Positions 46,874 to 59,429 of a stretch of 64,000 nucleotides of DNA are shown piece after piece. The translations under genes were made by a program, and so were the position numbers. Numbering within the stretch: position 1 is the stretch's first letter; each line of letters starts with the position of its first letter. The DNA is taken from NCBI GenBank assembly GCA_028829895.1, contig CM054183.1, forward strand, positions 21,692,975 through 21,756,974, read 5' to 3'. This DNA comes from Sinotaia quadrata. Taxonomy: Eukaryota > Mollusca > Gastropoda > Architaenioglossa > Viviparidae. A model generated the notes under the pieces. That model saw nothing but the letters and a program-made list of their open reading frames with translations. It searched no databases and was not told the DNA's origin.

Positions 46874-48419
46874 TGTCACAGTCTGATAAAATTGTCCGAC
46901 TTCGTGACCCACTTGCCTTGTTTACTTCAAATTCGAATATTTGAAACCCTTGGCCCTTTTGTTCCAAGCTTCCTTTTTCTAGGTGCTTCTAGAACAGGTC
47001 AAGATGTTATGTAACTTTAGGACCATTGTCCAGTTCTCGAACCAACCACATGCTTTGCGAACAGTCACGTGATACGCAATATACCTTTCTATATATGTAC
47101 CCACACGCTTCCGCTCCCTCACTTCGAGCACATTTTAGCTAATTCCATCAGCTTACTCGGGTCGTGAGAGGCAGCCGGCGCCATAGAGAATCAAGGTACC
47201 CTTCGACTTCTCTCAAAGGTATCATTTTATTTAATAGTATTTGCTTATGTATTGTTTAAGTATGTAATTGTGCTATGTATTATATGATTTCCATATACAC
47301 TTGAGCATGGTTCAGAGAAATAGCTGAAAACCTATATGTTACGGAATATAAATTTATTGTAACCATTTTTCCATTTCTGTACTTTAATTTATATTGTTTT
47401 AATTCACTAAGAGCCAGAATGCTGCGCTCGATATGAATTCTTCATGTAATTCAATTATTGCGTGTAATTTTAATTGTAAATTGTGAAGCGCTCTGTCGGT
47501 TGAATTACCTCTTGTATGAACATTAATTTAACGTTGTATCTATTTTATTGCTTCATACGTCATGACTGTTAAATGGAACACATGTGAGACGATTATATTT
47601 TTTCTAAATCTAATTGTAAGCGACGCGAGGTCGAAACTCTTTGTTCAGCGCATTTAATTGAGCCATGCCTAGGTAGGACCTGTTAGGTTGAGAATTATAT
47701 CCAAACACGTTGCATCCACAGGTCGGCTCATGGTTCATGTTTCACCATGCCTCACCTGCACTAGCTTATTGGTATAAGCGTGTCGAAATCCACTCTGAGG
47801 GCCATGCTGCAAAAATTCCAGTTCCTAGCCACTAACAAAGGGACATCATTCCTTATGCACCACGTGTGTCGTTAAAGGGGGACTGAGGGAACGAACCGGC
47901 ATGACTGAGTGTTGAGACCAAGGATACAAGAATAGAGCTAAGTGCAAAATCAAGTGTACAGATCTCAAAGGAACACTTTTCTGGCAATTTAGATTGACAA
48001 AAATCAGGCATAGGCGCGTAAAGACAGAGTGAAGACTATTCGCGTTGCATTCGATTTATTGTTAATTTGTTAAACTTTATTAAATCTTATTTTCTTTGTT
48101 AATACCTCTTAGTAGTTGATTTCTATGCACAATAGACCAATTAGATTAATTCTTAGATTTGAATGGGGGCGGATGAGCAGAAAGATTGATGACGAGTGCA
48201 TATTAATTTAGAGGGATTTAACTGTTTTCAAATCTAGCTAAAAGTTCGCAGTTTATTAGTCTGTAAATTTGTCGTCTGAACTACAAGACGCACTTTTAAT
48301 TAGTCAGATAATAAATTGAGCAACCAGTCTGCGTAGAATATGAGAGGAAGAATTAATTATATTTAAAGTCTTTTAAAAATTCTAAGCAGGGTCTTTAAAT
48401 AAATACTGGAAACGTAACA
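46874..48419 (+). repeat. 3' LTR of copy 2 (long form)
   Basis: 1546 bp, with the GT-AG segment at 47196-47721. Shares the private variants of the 5' LTR (CATGTTTCACC, CTGCACTAGC, TTTTAAAAATTC), so both come from one recent integration. Followed by CTTAC. Confidence 0.95.
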
Positions 48420-48479
48420 CTTACATATATAAAATTAATTTTCAATGGGACTCTGTCCATAGTAGTTTAATAATGTATA

Positions 48480-49345
48480 GCCTGCAGATAGTCAACTACC
48501 ATGGAGTGTGAAGCTAATGATTCTGGTATTGCTGGCACAATATAATCAAAGTTAAATCTGGCCTTTGGTGTTATCAATGCATTTGCACATCTTTCAGTCC
48601 ATACAACCGTGTTAAATGTTCTCGAATGTCATATCTGATAAAGGTGATGCAAAATAAAACTGACGATGGGCACACACTTCCAATTGTAATTACACAGCCT
48701 TGGAAATGACCTTTTGGCTTAGAGGAGCATGCAGCATTTTGTAAGTGTTCGATCTTAACATGATCTGATTCTAATGTACGGTGGTTGAGAGTGTGTCTAA
48801 ACTATCCTGTGTTTGGAATCCTAAATTTCCTGCTTGATGGAGCCATCAATCATCCATATAATTATATGTCTTAGCTACATGGTGGCTCTATAAATGTCTG
48901 TACTGTTTACGGGAACGCATTCAGAATAGTCCACCACTGGACATCATCGGGTGTCAAGAAACCTATATTGTACCTATCATCATCCTTAACCTTCAGTTGA
49001 CTGTAACTAAAGTCAACGTGAGAAAAGCAGTTTACCGTTATGATTTTCGCAAATTATGTTCTTGATTAAGTAGTAATTCAAAATGAAATTTAACGATACA
49101 GAGATCAACCACCAATACTTAACACCAAATCTATGGCTACCAATGTGCTTTTGAAAGAGGATGATCAGAGATGAGTATGTTGATACAGACATTTTGATCT
49201 CCTCAATATCAGTATGTCACGGATTTCTGACTGGATTGAATTCCAATAAGCGTATGATAGTAAGTAATATGGCTTGACTTTAACTGGCGTGTCATCCATG
49301 AACTTGACTGAAAAATCCATCATTTGTCTCTCCAACCAGGCTGCT
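48480..49345 (-). mobile_element. Decayed Ty3/gypsy pol fragment, antisense
   Basis: On the minus strand, broken frames give recognisable pieces in the right order. Near 49300 is DDTPVKVKPYYL then SIQSEIRDIL (start of RT). At 48930-49030 is FSHVDFSYSQLKVKDDDRYN then IGFLTP (RT catalytic region). At about 48690-48740 is HLQNAACSSKPKGHFQGC (end of RT). At 48510-48610 is VVWTERCANAL then KARFNFDYIVPAIP (RT/RNase H junction). Many stops and frameshifts show age. Sequence and decay differ from the three young elements, so it belongs to another gypsy family. Copy 2 lies immediately beside its 3' end. Confidence 0.75.
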
Positions 49346-50989
49346 CTATCCTAAAATAGCATTCACACATGCAAAGCAAAGAATATAATTCTACTAATAT
49401 GCAAATCAGTATATTAAATATAATGCGTAAACGACAGCACCACTGCAATGTATATTCAAACAAGTGAAATAATTATGACAAATTGTTAATTTCACGACAA
49501 CGCAGATACTATAGTAACAAGGGAGAATACTAACGAGAATAGCCAATATCAGTGGATTGTTACAGCATTACAAACCTAATGATACACTCTGACAGTAATA
49601 TCTATCTTTGCTGGTGCTAGCTTTTAAATAATTTTCTTGTTAATAGTTTATTCTATTATTGCGGGTTATTTTGTTTCGCGTAGAGTACTGTGGTGTGCAT
49701 ACTATTGCAAATACTAAAAGTACGAATGTAATATTGTAATGTATAACTTAATTGTATTGTTATAGTCCGTACAGTCTTTGTGTCACAGTACTCATACCTT
49801 AGCAGCATGAAGGGCCATAAGTATCACAGTTATACCAGATTTCGCCATAATTATTAATACCTGCATCATGAAGGGCCATAAATATCACACTTATACCAGA
49901 TTTCGCCATAATGATTAATACCTACATCAGCATTTCTCAAAGAGATAGTTCATCACATTTAATACAGTAGGGCGATCCTTTAGATACAAATTATCCTAGG
50001 TGTCATGTGACAAGTACATCCTTGCGCTCAGCATGCCAAAGATGAAGTCCATTTATGTCGGTACGTGTTCATTTGTATATCAGGGTTCAAGGAGTCTACT
50101 GCCTCTAGATTAGATACATAGATATCATCAAGAAAGCTCTCAAGATGTCACTATATATATATTGTCACAATTTTCAGTTGTTGTTTTCCCCCACGTTCTT
50201 GCGTAGATATACACTGTCAAGCGATTAGAATATTTGTTCATTATAATCGCTCAATTTCATCAATTATCAATATCATTATTGCTATAATTATTTTGTTATT
50301 GAAAATGTGCACATTTTCTTCCTTTTTTAAAGGGGCAATCGGGATCATTTAAAATATTTCAAGAGACATATAATTAGATAAAGTACAACTGCTTGTCAAA
50401 TTTTGAAACGTAATAAAAAAATCAAACATCCAACCAGTGTCATCAGCAAGTGAAATCTACTTATTAGCTTGTCTGGCTAAAAATATGCTGGTTCAAGTGG
50501 AAAACAAAAATAACTATAAGCAAGCCTCTGAAAAAAGAAAATGCATTAAGCAGAGATTGTCAACAAGCAGAGATTAATACAAAAATAATGATTTACTTAA
50601 TTTTAAAATGTATCTTTAAATCATAACAACAAATGTCATTTTCTCTGCCGTAAAAACACCTCCCCCCCCAATTTAAATGATGTTTATTATTGTAAATTAC
50701 CCTCTTATCAGCAATGTAAATGCTCATACTAAATACATCGTCATGTAGTCTGCTTATATTTGCATATCTTAATCATTAATCGCATCACATCATATAGAGC
50801 TAACTGCACTCCCCGAATAAGAACTTGATCCAAAGTAGATTGATCATGGAGACGAATTATACCTGGTTTTAAAGCTCTTAGTTTCATTTAGCATTACCTC
50901 CCTTACTATTTATTTCGCCTATCGCCGGTACAAGAATTGCAGTTTGCGATTGTGCAATTTTTCATTCATTAGCAAGCTAAATTAAAAGC
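49346..50989. other. PGK 5' flank
   Basis: AT-rich flank. A 61-bp unit (GAAGGGCCATAA...TTCGCCATAAT) is duplicated in tandem at 49804-49925. No clear TATA box or CpG island marks the PGK promoter. The 5' UTR should lie in the last one or two hundred bases. Confidence 0.5.
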
Positions 50990-51051
50990 ATGAGTCTTAA
51001 TAAGCTCAGCATTGACAACGTGGACGTCAAAGGCAAACGCGTTCTTATGCG
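50990..51051 (+). CDS. PGK: Phosphoglycerate kinase, coding exon 1
   Basis: Start of the cytosolic glycolytic enzyme that moves a phosphate from 1,3-bisphosphoglycerate to ADP, giving 3-phosphoglycerate and ATP. ATG at 50990 opens MSLNKLSIDNVDVKGKRVLM plus the first two bases of Arg21. This matches the N-terminus of animal PGK, with the KGKRVLMR strand of the N-domain. Donor is GCG|GTAAGT. Five exons (50990-51051, 52121-52171, 54998-55150, 55489-55737, 56427-56546) join in frame to encode residues 1 to 212, about half of a protein usually near 415 residues. Exons for the nucleotide-binding half lie beyond the window. No frameshift or stop is seen, so the gene looks functional. Confidence 0.95.
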
Positions 51052-51449
51052 GTAAGTTGCATTTTGAGTTTTAGTTTAGTTTCTTCCAAGATTCGTTGAA
51101 TATGTAACCTTGATCTAAACCTTGATGTGTTCAAGGCCGTATAGTAGGTGACCTTTCTGATTTTGGGTGTGTTGGAGACATTGCTGATGATCTTTAACAA
51201 AAAAGAATATGTCTAATCATAAAGTGTATATTTTAATAAATACAGAAATTTAATAAAATATTCATCGGATTGATTTGTAAAATAAATTAGGCCTTCGCTT
51301 TTGTCAGTAGGGTAAAACTCCGATATAGCGTCGGTAATTAATAACATTAAAATAGACCCAAAACAGCTTTAATAACATGAAAGACATCCCAAAAAGCTGT
51401 AGTTAACACAGTTTCTAGTTTATTTAAACATTCTACTGCGTTTTAAAGA

Positions 51450-51835
51450 TATTATTTCTTCACAAATTTACTGTTTGCAAATAAAAAGAATATTGTATTT
51501 AGTTTAATGTATTATATTTATCGCTTCTATTGTTTCTAAGAAAACCTTGCTATGGTAAGCTTGTTGATTAATTATAACAATGAAAATTAAAGAAAATGGC
51601 TAGGGGTATCCTTGTAACTAAAAGATGTGCCATTTTTCAGTTCAAAACAACTTTGTATTGCATATAAAAACAAAATAAATAAAGACATATTCATGCAACT
51701 ATCTTGTTATATCTCTCACATCAATTCTGAATATTAGAATATGAACACATGATATTTCAATGCTTTATTTTTTTTAAAAATGCATTTCAAAAGGACCCAG
51801 CCTTCATGGTACACTTTTGCAGAGAATGAGCCATT
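51450..51835 (+). repeat. Sequence shared by PGK introns 1 and 2, copy in intron 1
   Basis: 51450-51643 and 51783-51835 align in order with 53700-53934 in intron 2 (ATTTCTTCACAAATT, CTGTTTGCA, AACAATGAAAATTAAAGAA, GTGCCATTTTTCAG, then GGACCCA and GAGAATGAGCCAT). Intron 1 holds about 140 extra bases between the two blocks. Confidence 0.8.
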
Positions 51836-52120
51836 ATATATATATATATATTCATTATTGGGACTTGCTGAACAGATTAAACACTTAAAACTATGACTTT
51901 AGTACGAGATATATATATTTCAATACTTAATAATATCTATTAACAACTCTGTTAATCTCATTGACAATTACCATTAACCCTTTCAGCAAGTGTACAGATA
52001 TTTTTCTGACCTTTGGCTTTTATTTGTAAATGCATTAAATTTTATTATTTTAATTTGATATTGTGTATTGAATTGATTATTTATTGATATTTTTTCTTTC
52101 TTTTGTTTTTGTTGTTGCAG

Positions 52121-52171
52121 TGTTGACTTCAATGTACCACTAAAGGATGGCAAGATCACAAGCAATCAGAG
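52121..52171 (+). CDS. PGK: Phosphoglycerate kinase, coding exon 2
   Basis: 51 nt completing Arg21 and encoding VDFNVPLKDGKITSNQ plus two bases of Arg38. VDFNVP holds the Asp23 and Asn25 that contact the 3-phosphoglycerate substrate, and Arg38 is the conserved catalytic arginine. Acceptor TTTTTGTTGTTGCAG, donor AGAG|GTTATT (weaker than usual). Confidence 0.95.
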
Positions 52172-53503
52172 GTTATTAATAAAATAGAACTTATTGTGCA
52201 TTCTCTCCCTGTCGTTAGTGCAAGTTCCAAGTAGGTTACATATTGAGCTTACACGGTGCATATATACAAAAATTTAATTAAATATACTTGTAAAAAAAAT
52301 ATGGTGTATAAAATTGAGTGATAAAATCTCAATAAAAGCTAACCACAACTAATACTTATATTATTTGCATTTTATTCTGAAATGGTGAAAGCTCTTGAAA
52401 CATTTTATCAAATAGTTTTTTTTTTTTAATCATGTAAACATTAAATGAATAATTGCATAGTGATAATTTTATGTTCCATTCTTCTTGTTTATAAAAGAAT
52501 GGAATCCTTTATCAGTGGTTCACATGTTTGTAATTCAAATTTTTCAGTATGTTTTGAATAAGTTCTGCCTGTCTTTGCAAACTATTAACTAATAAATTTT
52601 GCATTTTAAAATTTATTTTTATTATAAAAATAATGTTAAAAAAAAATACTTCAGAGTGGTAGGAATAATAGTTTGGGTAAACATTTTCTAGTAGAGTGAT
52701 ACAAACTAAAAAGTAGTCACCCTTAGAAATTTCAGCAATGCTTATAAGTTATATTAGCATATGAATCATTGAATGATCATTAGATACATTAATAGTCAAG
52801 TGTCCACAACCATAAGAAAGGGATATTTATTAATATTAATAAGAAACAATTTATTATGTTATTATCAGAGTAACAAACTAATTTTACCTGTTCAAATGTC
52901 TGTATTTTATGAATTTATAAAACCTCTAGTTGACACTGTTGTAAGTTTTTATTCTAACTTTAGCCTCATCTTTATAAAGTATATCAGTGTCCCTAAACCA
53001 GTAAATACATAGGGGTAGTTTATAATCAAATAAAATTACTGGATATATATTACAAGCAATTACTCATTAAGTTATAGTGTACAACATTACCTGAGAACCA
53101 AACATTTAACATATAAAGACAATCTATAATAATAAATATAATGAAAAGTCTGTTTTTAAGTATTTGTCTCATGCACTTTTTGACAATGATGCACTGTCTC
53201 TTTCTCTAAGTTATTAATGGGTATTAGTCTTTTTCTCTTAATTACTAATGGGCATTAGTCATTTTAGTGCTTCAAAAACAGGTTTACTTGTTTCCTTTTG
53301 AATTAGAACTTGGTATCTTTATAACTGAAATAGGCCAAAGGTATGTTGTAAATCTCAAATATCACACTTACCTACTTTCAGTTAGTTTCGATCATAAGGC
53401 TTCCATATTCTGATTTAAGCAAAGAGAATAGTTTCTCAGCAGTGTTGCTTATTTTACAATTTTTTAAAATTCATGGACATTCCTGCTATCCATAACATTT
53501 CTA

Positions 53504-53640
53504 GATGGAAAAAGTCTTATAGAAGATCAAGACATTCTTAAGAGATGGACAGACCTATGCAACCAAAGACCTACAGGAGACCCAGACATACTCAACACTC
53601 TACCAGTGACCAACATCAATGTTCAGCAAAAGAATAAAAG
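53504..53640 (+). mobile_element. Possible LINE linker remnant
   Basis: A short frame reading DGKSLIEDQDILKRWTDLC, then RPTGDPDILNTLP, resembles the linker between endonuclease and RT of many non-LTR retrotransposons (DG...I..RWxDLC). Nothing flanking it is recognisable. Lies in PGK intron 2. Confidence 0.45.
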
Positions 53641-53699
53641 TTTTGGATCCAATTTATGTGGAAACTAAGTGACAAAAAAATATTAAAAAAAAAAGAAGT

Positions 53700-53934
53700 A
53701 GTATTTCTTCACAAATTGACTGTTTGCAGATAAAAGAAATACTGTATGTTGCTTTAATGTGTTATCACTTCTGAGGAAACCTTGATATGGTAATTTTGTT
53801 GGATTATTTATAACAATGAAAATTAAAGAACATGGTTAGATGTATGCATATCACAAAAGAGGTGCCATTTTTTCAGTATAAATTTCAAATGGACCCACCC
53901 TTTATTGTACACTTGCTCGGAGAATGAGCCATAT
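53700..53934 (+). repeat. Sequence shared by PGK introns 1 and 2, copy in intron 2
   Basis: Counterpart of 51450-51835, same orientation, lacking the 140-bp middle part. The pair brackets exon 2 and could be two copies of a dispersed element or an old local duplication. Confidence 0.8.
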
Positions 53935-54043
53935 GCATTGCATTCCATCTAGTTCATTAAGTGTTTGTAGTAGAGTATTTATATTTCAGAGAGCAAGACT
54001 AAACAACATCTTGAATATGTGATGATGGTTAATAATCATGTTT

Positions 54044-54170
54044 GATGAATAAATAAGAAAACTATGGATTCTAAAAATTTGCACAGATGAAAAATGTGCT
54101 CTTTTCATTTTATGTTATCATTTTCATCTGTGCAAATTTTTAGAATCCATAGTTTTCTTATTTATTCATC
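54044..54170. repeat. Perfect 50-bp inverted repeat with 27-nt loop
   Basis: 54044-54093 is the exact reverse complement of 54121-54170 (arms begin GATGAATAAATAAGAAAACT). No mismatch is seen in 50 bp. It lies in PGK intron 2, so the pre-mRNA could form a long hairpin. Confidence 0.95.
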
Positions 54171-54395
54171 TTTTGGAAACACATGGAATGATAAAATTAG
54201 ACACTTGCACAATTGGGAACACAATTTTTGTGATAGCAATTACTTCTCGTAAGTTGAGACGTAAATAGTATAACAATAAATCATTAAATCAATAAATGTG
54301 ATCTTTGCAAAGTTTCAAGCAAATGATCCGGAAATAACCTTACCTCTCAGACCCAAAGGTCACCCACATGCCCCGTTCTTTGAAATGGTCTGTGG

Positions 54396-54399
<4 letters not shown>

Positions 54400-54428
<29 letters not shown>
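54400..54428. repeat. (GT)n microsatellite
   Basis: Short pure GT tract in PGK intron 2. Confidence 0.9.
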
Positions 54429-54431
<3 letters not shown>

Positions 54432-54997
54432 GAGGTTAACTTGCAATACACACTCTCAACACACACAGTAAGATCTCTTATAAGAAGATCCAGGAATTGG
54501 ATGAATGAGGAGGAGAAAAGGCTCATAGATGTGTAAAAGATGTATTTCATCTTTCTTATTTTTCATAATCAAATTAGTAAAAGGTGTTTTGGGCATTTGT
54601 GTCAAATGTTACTTTAATGCTTAAATTTTTATTTTATTTGGAATGGTCAGTTTAATATTATGTAATAGTATTATAAATTATTAATAATATATCGCTTCAT
54701 GTTGGAGATCAAAAGTGTTGAATGAGTTATATAAATGTATGTGCTTATAGAATAGTTACTCACTCACTGTATGTAATTTTTTTTTGCATAGACCTGGAAA
54801 TATTTATTTAAAATTTTATGTTAAAATCACTATTTTAGTTCAGAGTACATAAGAATTTTTTCACCTCATTATTTATATACAAAAAAATTATATGCACATC
54901 ACAAATTTTACAGCCATAATTCAGTTTCCAATTTAATTTTATTTATCACTTCTAAAGTTCTAAAATTGTGCATATTTTCATCCACTTTTGTTTTCAG

Positions 54998-55150
54998 AAT
55001 TGTAGCAGCATTGCCTACCATTAAATATGCCTTAGATCATGGTGCAAAATCTGTTGTGCTGATGTCTCACTTGGGACGACCAGATGGACTGCCAAATAAA
55101 AAGTATACCCTTCAGCCAGTGGCTGATGAGCTGAAGAAATTGCTGGGCAA
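54998..55150 (+). CDS. PGK: Phosphoglycerate kinase, coding exon 3
   Basis: 153 nt encoding residues 38 (last base) to 89 (first two bases). It contains the SHLGRPDG motif at 61-68, whose His62 and Arg65 bind substrate, and [16 protein letters not shown]. Acceptor CTTTTGTTTTCAG, donor CAA|GTGAGT. Phase 2 introns on both sides fit exons 2 and 4. Confidence 0.96.
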
Positions 55151-55488
55151 GTGAGTGCTAGTCCATTGTAGAGTTCCAGAGTGAATTTTTAAAATAGTTG
55201 TAAACATTTGATGGAAAATCAGCCATAGATTGTTATATTTGTAATATTTTAAAATTTAACCAAACTTGTTATTAATACTATATACTTCATATTATTTTTA
55301 ATATTTTTCATTGAATATTAATTAGAATTTTTATGTCTTGTTTAAAATGATATTAAACAAATATATGTATGTGTGCATTTTTATATAGATATAGTTGAAT
55401 CATTTATAATAATTTTACCATTATAATAAGAAATTTTAATCTATTTCCCAACTTAACCCAATTTAAGAATTTTTTTTCACTTTTAAAG

Positions 55489-55737
55489 AGATGTGAAGTT
55501 TTTGCCAAACTGTGTGGGTCCAGAAGTGGAGGCTGCATGTCAAAAACCAGCGGATGGTACCATAATTCTTTTAGAAAATCTTCGTTTTCATTTGGAAGAG
55601 GAAGGCAGCGGTGTTGATGAATCAGGTGCAAAAGTCAAGGCTAAGCCAGAGAATGTTCAGAATTTCCGTGCATCGTTGTCAAAGCTGGGTGACGTGTATG
55701 TAAATGATGCTTTTGGTACTGCCCATCGTGCACACAG
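55489..55737 (+). CDS. PGK: Phosphoglycerate kinase, coding exon 4
   Basis: 249 nt encoding residues 89 to 172. It contains [10 protein letters not shown], the LLENLRFH motif (Arg121), and [20 protein letters not shown] leading to HRAH with Arg169, all conserved N-domain substrate-binding parts. Acceptor CACTTTTAAAG, donor CAG|GTAAAT. This single exon may correspond to two exons in vertebrate PGK genes (recollection, not checked). Confidence 0.96.
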
Positions 55738-56426
55738 GTAAATTTTTAAAGAATAAAACAGATGCAAGCATAGATTAGGGATGTAGTATGTTCTGAATTA
55801 TATCTGTTAAATTTCAATCATGATCTTGTGAAAAGTTTTCAGTTTTTTATTAAGTCATTTCCTATTTAGACAGTAATGATAATTAGTATTTAATATTAGC
55901 AATTAAAGGTTACATATATGAAATTGAATATTCATTGACAAACTGATCACATATTGAATGCCAAAGTTCTAAATAAAATGTGAGTTAAACTAATTTCCTC
56001 TCTTTGAAAATGCTTTGGATTGAATGTGTTTGAAGTAAAACATATGTAATTAAATTTCCATTTAATTTTGTTAAATAAAAATGTACGTAATTTTTTTTTT
56101 AAACACTGCCATCATTTTCTTCCTTTAAATGAGTGTTTCAAATTGTGATATCTTTTCCCCAACTAGAACAATGGATTATCTCATAGAAACAACCAGGGAA
56201 AAAAGAAATAATTCAATTCATAATTCATATATATGCATCAAATTATTATATCATAATTTTTTAAACAAATATTATTCTAATATCTATAATACACCCTTTC
56301 AATCTACATTAGCAGATCATTTTTATCAAGTAACATTTAGACACATTTTGAAGCTCTGAATCAATCTGTATTCATGAATTTATTGGACTAAAAAATAAAA
56401 ACTGTTTAAAAATTATTTTTTTGCAG

Positions 56427-56546
56427 TTCCATGGTAGGATGTCAGCTTCCAATTAGAGCATCTGGTTTTCTTTTGAAGAAAGAGCTACAGTACTTTGCAA
56501 AAGCATTGGACAAACCAGAGCATCCATTCCTGGCAATTTTAGGAGG
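56427..56546 (+). CDS. PGK: Phosphoglycerate kinase, coding exon 5
   Basis: 120 nt encoding residues 172 to 212: [20 protein letters not shown], then [19 protein letters not shown], the region leading into the hinge. Acceptor TTTTTTTGCAG, donor GAGG|GTAACT. The next exon is beyond the window. The intron that starts at 56547 holds retrotransposon copy 3. Confidence 0.95.
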
Positions 56547-57263
56547 GTAACTTATCAAAATATTGTAAAGTGCAATATACATTCATCAGCTACGCCTAAA
56601 ACCTCTTAGTTTTAAATATAAAAAATTCCAGGTATTTGTAATTATAAATAACTTGAATTGTTAACAGATATTTGGAACCCTATATTTTTTACAATTGTGT
56701 GCTTTTATACTTTATACTGCTATATGATTGCATATATATTATTGCCTGCAAAAAGCAGGCTAAAGTGAAAATAATTCAAAAGTGGTTATTTTCTAATTTA
56801 TTAAAATTCTTAATCTCATTTTTATTTTTATTTTTTTATTTTTATTATTTTATTTACATTTTTTTAAAAAAGTACCTACCCCCTTGGACTATCTATCAAA
56901 GGGGAGAAATCATACAAACAGAAATTATGATATTTACATGCTTATTACACAAAAACTTGAATTTTCTGTGGAAACTGACTGGTACTACTAACTCAAAAGT
57001 GTTTGAATTACATCCTCAAAGAATGAAAATTTAGAAGAAAATTTTCATTTACCCACAAATTTATTTATACAGGGTATACTATAAATGAAATTTAGTGAAA
57101 CTTATGTATCGGTGCATAAAGACACCCCCCAAATAAAAAGATAACATGTTTTGATATTGATAAGTACTAAGGTATTAAGTAGGCCTACAATTAAAATTAA
57201 ACTGGTTCTGGATTACTAGGGTAGCTGAATGATTGTAGGAGGTCAAAATGGTAGTGGTAGGAC

Positions 57264-58810
57264 TGTCACAGTCTGATAAAATTGTCCGACTTCGTGACCC
57301 ACTTGCCTTGTTTACTTCAAATTCGAATATTTGAAACCCTTGGCCCTTTGTTCCAAGCTTCCTTTTCTAGGTGCTTCTAGAACAGGTCAAGATGTTATGT
57401 AACTTTAGGACCATTGTCCAGTTCTCGAACCAACCACATGCTTTGCGAACAGTCACGTGATACGCAATATACCTTTCTATATATGTACCCACACGCTTCC
57501 GCTCCCTCACTTCGAGCATATTTTAGCTAATTCCATCAGCTTACTCGGGTCGTGAGAGGCAGCCGGCGCCATAGAGAATCAAGGTACCCTTCGACTTCTC
57601 TCAAAGGTATCATTTTATTTAATAGTATTTGCCTATGTATTGTTTAAGTATGTATTTGTGCTATGTATTATATGATTTCCATATACACTTGAGCATGGTT
57701 CAGAGAAATAGCTGAAAACCTATATGTTACGGAATATAAATTTATTGTAACCATTTTTCCATTTCTGTACCTTAATTTATATTGTTTTAATTCACTAAGA
57801 GCCAGGATGCTGCGCTCGATATGAATTCTTCATGTAATTCAATTATTGCGTGTAATTTAAATTGTAAATTGTGAAGCGCTCTGTCGGCTTGAATTACCCC
57901 TTGTATGAACATTAATTTAACGTTGTATCTATTTTATTGCTTCATACGTCATGACTGTTAAATGGAACACATGTGAGACGATTATATTTTTTTTAAATCT
58001 AATTGTAAGCGACGCGAAGTCGAAAACTCTTTGTTCAGCGCATTTAATTGAGCCATGCCTAGGTAGGACCTGTTAGGTTGAGAATTATATCCAAACACGT
58101 TGCATCCACAGGTCGGCTCATGGTTCATGTTCACCCATGCCTCACCTGCATTAGCTTATTGGTGTAAGCGTGTCGAAATCCACTCTGAGGGCCATGCTGC
58201 AAAAATTCCAGTTCCTAGCCACTAACAAAGGGACATCATTCCTTATGCACCACGTGTGTCGTTAAAGGGGGACTGAGGGAACGAATCAGCATGACTGAGT
58301 GTTGAGACCAAGGATACAAGAATAGAGCTAAGTGCAAAATCAAGTGTACAGATCTCAAAGGAACACTTTTTCTGGCAATTTAGATTGACAAAAATCAGGC
58401 ATAGGCGCGTAAAGACAGAGTGAAGACTATTCGCGTTGCATTCGATTTATTGTTAATTTGTTAAACTTTATTAAATCTTATTTTCTTTGTTAATACCTCT
58501 TAGTAGTTGATTTCTATGCACAATAGACCAATTAGATTAATTCTTAGATTTGAATGGGGGCGGATGAGCAGAAAGATTGATGACGAGTGCATATTAATTT
58601 AGAGGGACTTAACTGTTTTCAAATCTAGCTAAAAGTTCGCAGTTTATTAGTCTGTAAATTTGTCGTCTGAACTACAAGACGCACTTTTAATTAGTCAGAT
58701 AATAAATTGAGCAACCAGTCTGCGTAGAATATGAGAGGAAGAATTAATTATATTTAAAGTCTTTTAATTATTCTAAGCAGGGTCTTTAAATAAATACTGG
58801 AAACGTAACA
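57264..58810 (+). repeat. 5' LTR of copy 3 (long form)
   Basis: 1547 bp. TATA at 57478, predicted start 57509, intron-like GT-AG segment at 57584-58111 (528 bp). Differs from the copy 2 LTR at scattered positions, so the two integrated from different source copies. Confidence 0.93.
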
Positions 58811-58812
58811 AG

Positions 58813-58830
58813 TGTGGGTCGTCGCGGGAT
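58813..58830 (+). other. Primer-binding site, variant form (copy 3)
   Basis: TGTGGGTCGTCGCGGGAT, identical to copy 1 and different from the perfect tRNA-Pro site of copy 2. Confidence 0.65.
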
Positions 58831-59429
58831 TGATATGTATTAAATTGTAAATTGTAACATTTTTATACATAGGGCGCATCATAACCTAGAAACGAACGAA
58901 CGAACAGAATTGCCAATTGTTCTTTTGATTTTTGTATCACTGATTTTCTTTGCTTTTGTTGTGACATGTGCATGTATTCTTTTGCAGAGTAGCGTGCATG
59001 TTAGTTAATGTTGATATATTTAAGCGTAGTTAAATATGTCATGTTAGCTATTGAATGATTTATTTAGTATTGTGTTACTGAGTACTTCATTGTGAGGAGT
59101 CGAAGGTTATACCGCCAGCTAGGAGAGTTATCGGTAGTAACAGACTTCGGACTATTATATTTAGGGTGCTAGATATAATGTGTAATGTTGTATGGTAGGA
59201 GCCGTGACATTACGGAAGTCTTGGAACAGCGGACACTGTGACAAGCAGGTGAAACGTGTAAAGAGTTAACGCGTAATTTATTTCGGAAGGTGTTCTGAGT
59301 AAATTAAATAATTTTTGTAAGGTTGTAGCCTAAAAGTTATTTTCGGGATAAGCGGAGTTATCGCCGACGGTTAAAACACACAATTCACGAGATACATTCT
59401 TATTGTAGCCAGCGCGCTAAGACAGTAAA

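Larger units (their letters stand above)
40141..48419 (+). mobile_element. Gmr1-like LTR retrotransposon, copy 2 (intact)
   Basis: Full-length element of 8279 bp with 1546-bp LTRs that look identical and a perfect 5-bp target duplication CTTAC (40136-40140 and 48420-48424). It has a perfect tRNA-Pro-type primer-binding site, a 619-bp leader, an uninterrupted 1447-codon gag-pol frame, the 3' hairpin and a polypurine tract. Everything needed for autonomous movement appears present, so this is the best candidate in the window for an active copy. It sits about 2.6 kb upstream of the PGK start codon in the same orientation, so its 3' LTR promoter points toward PGK. Confidence 0.97.

Noticed and set aside
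57264..58810. Copies 1 to 3 as a tandem duplication of genomic DNA
   Set aside because: Flanking sequences differ, and complete copies have their own different 5-bp target duplications, so they are separate integrations.
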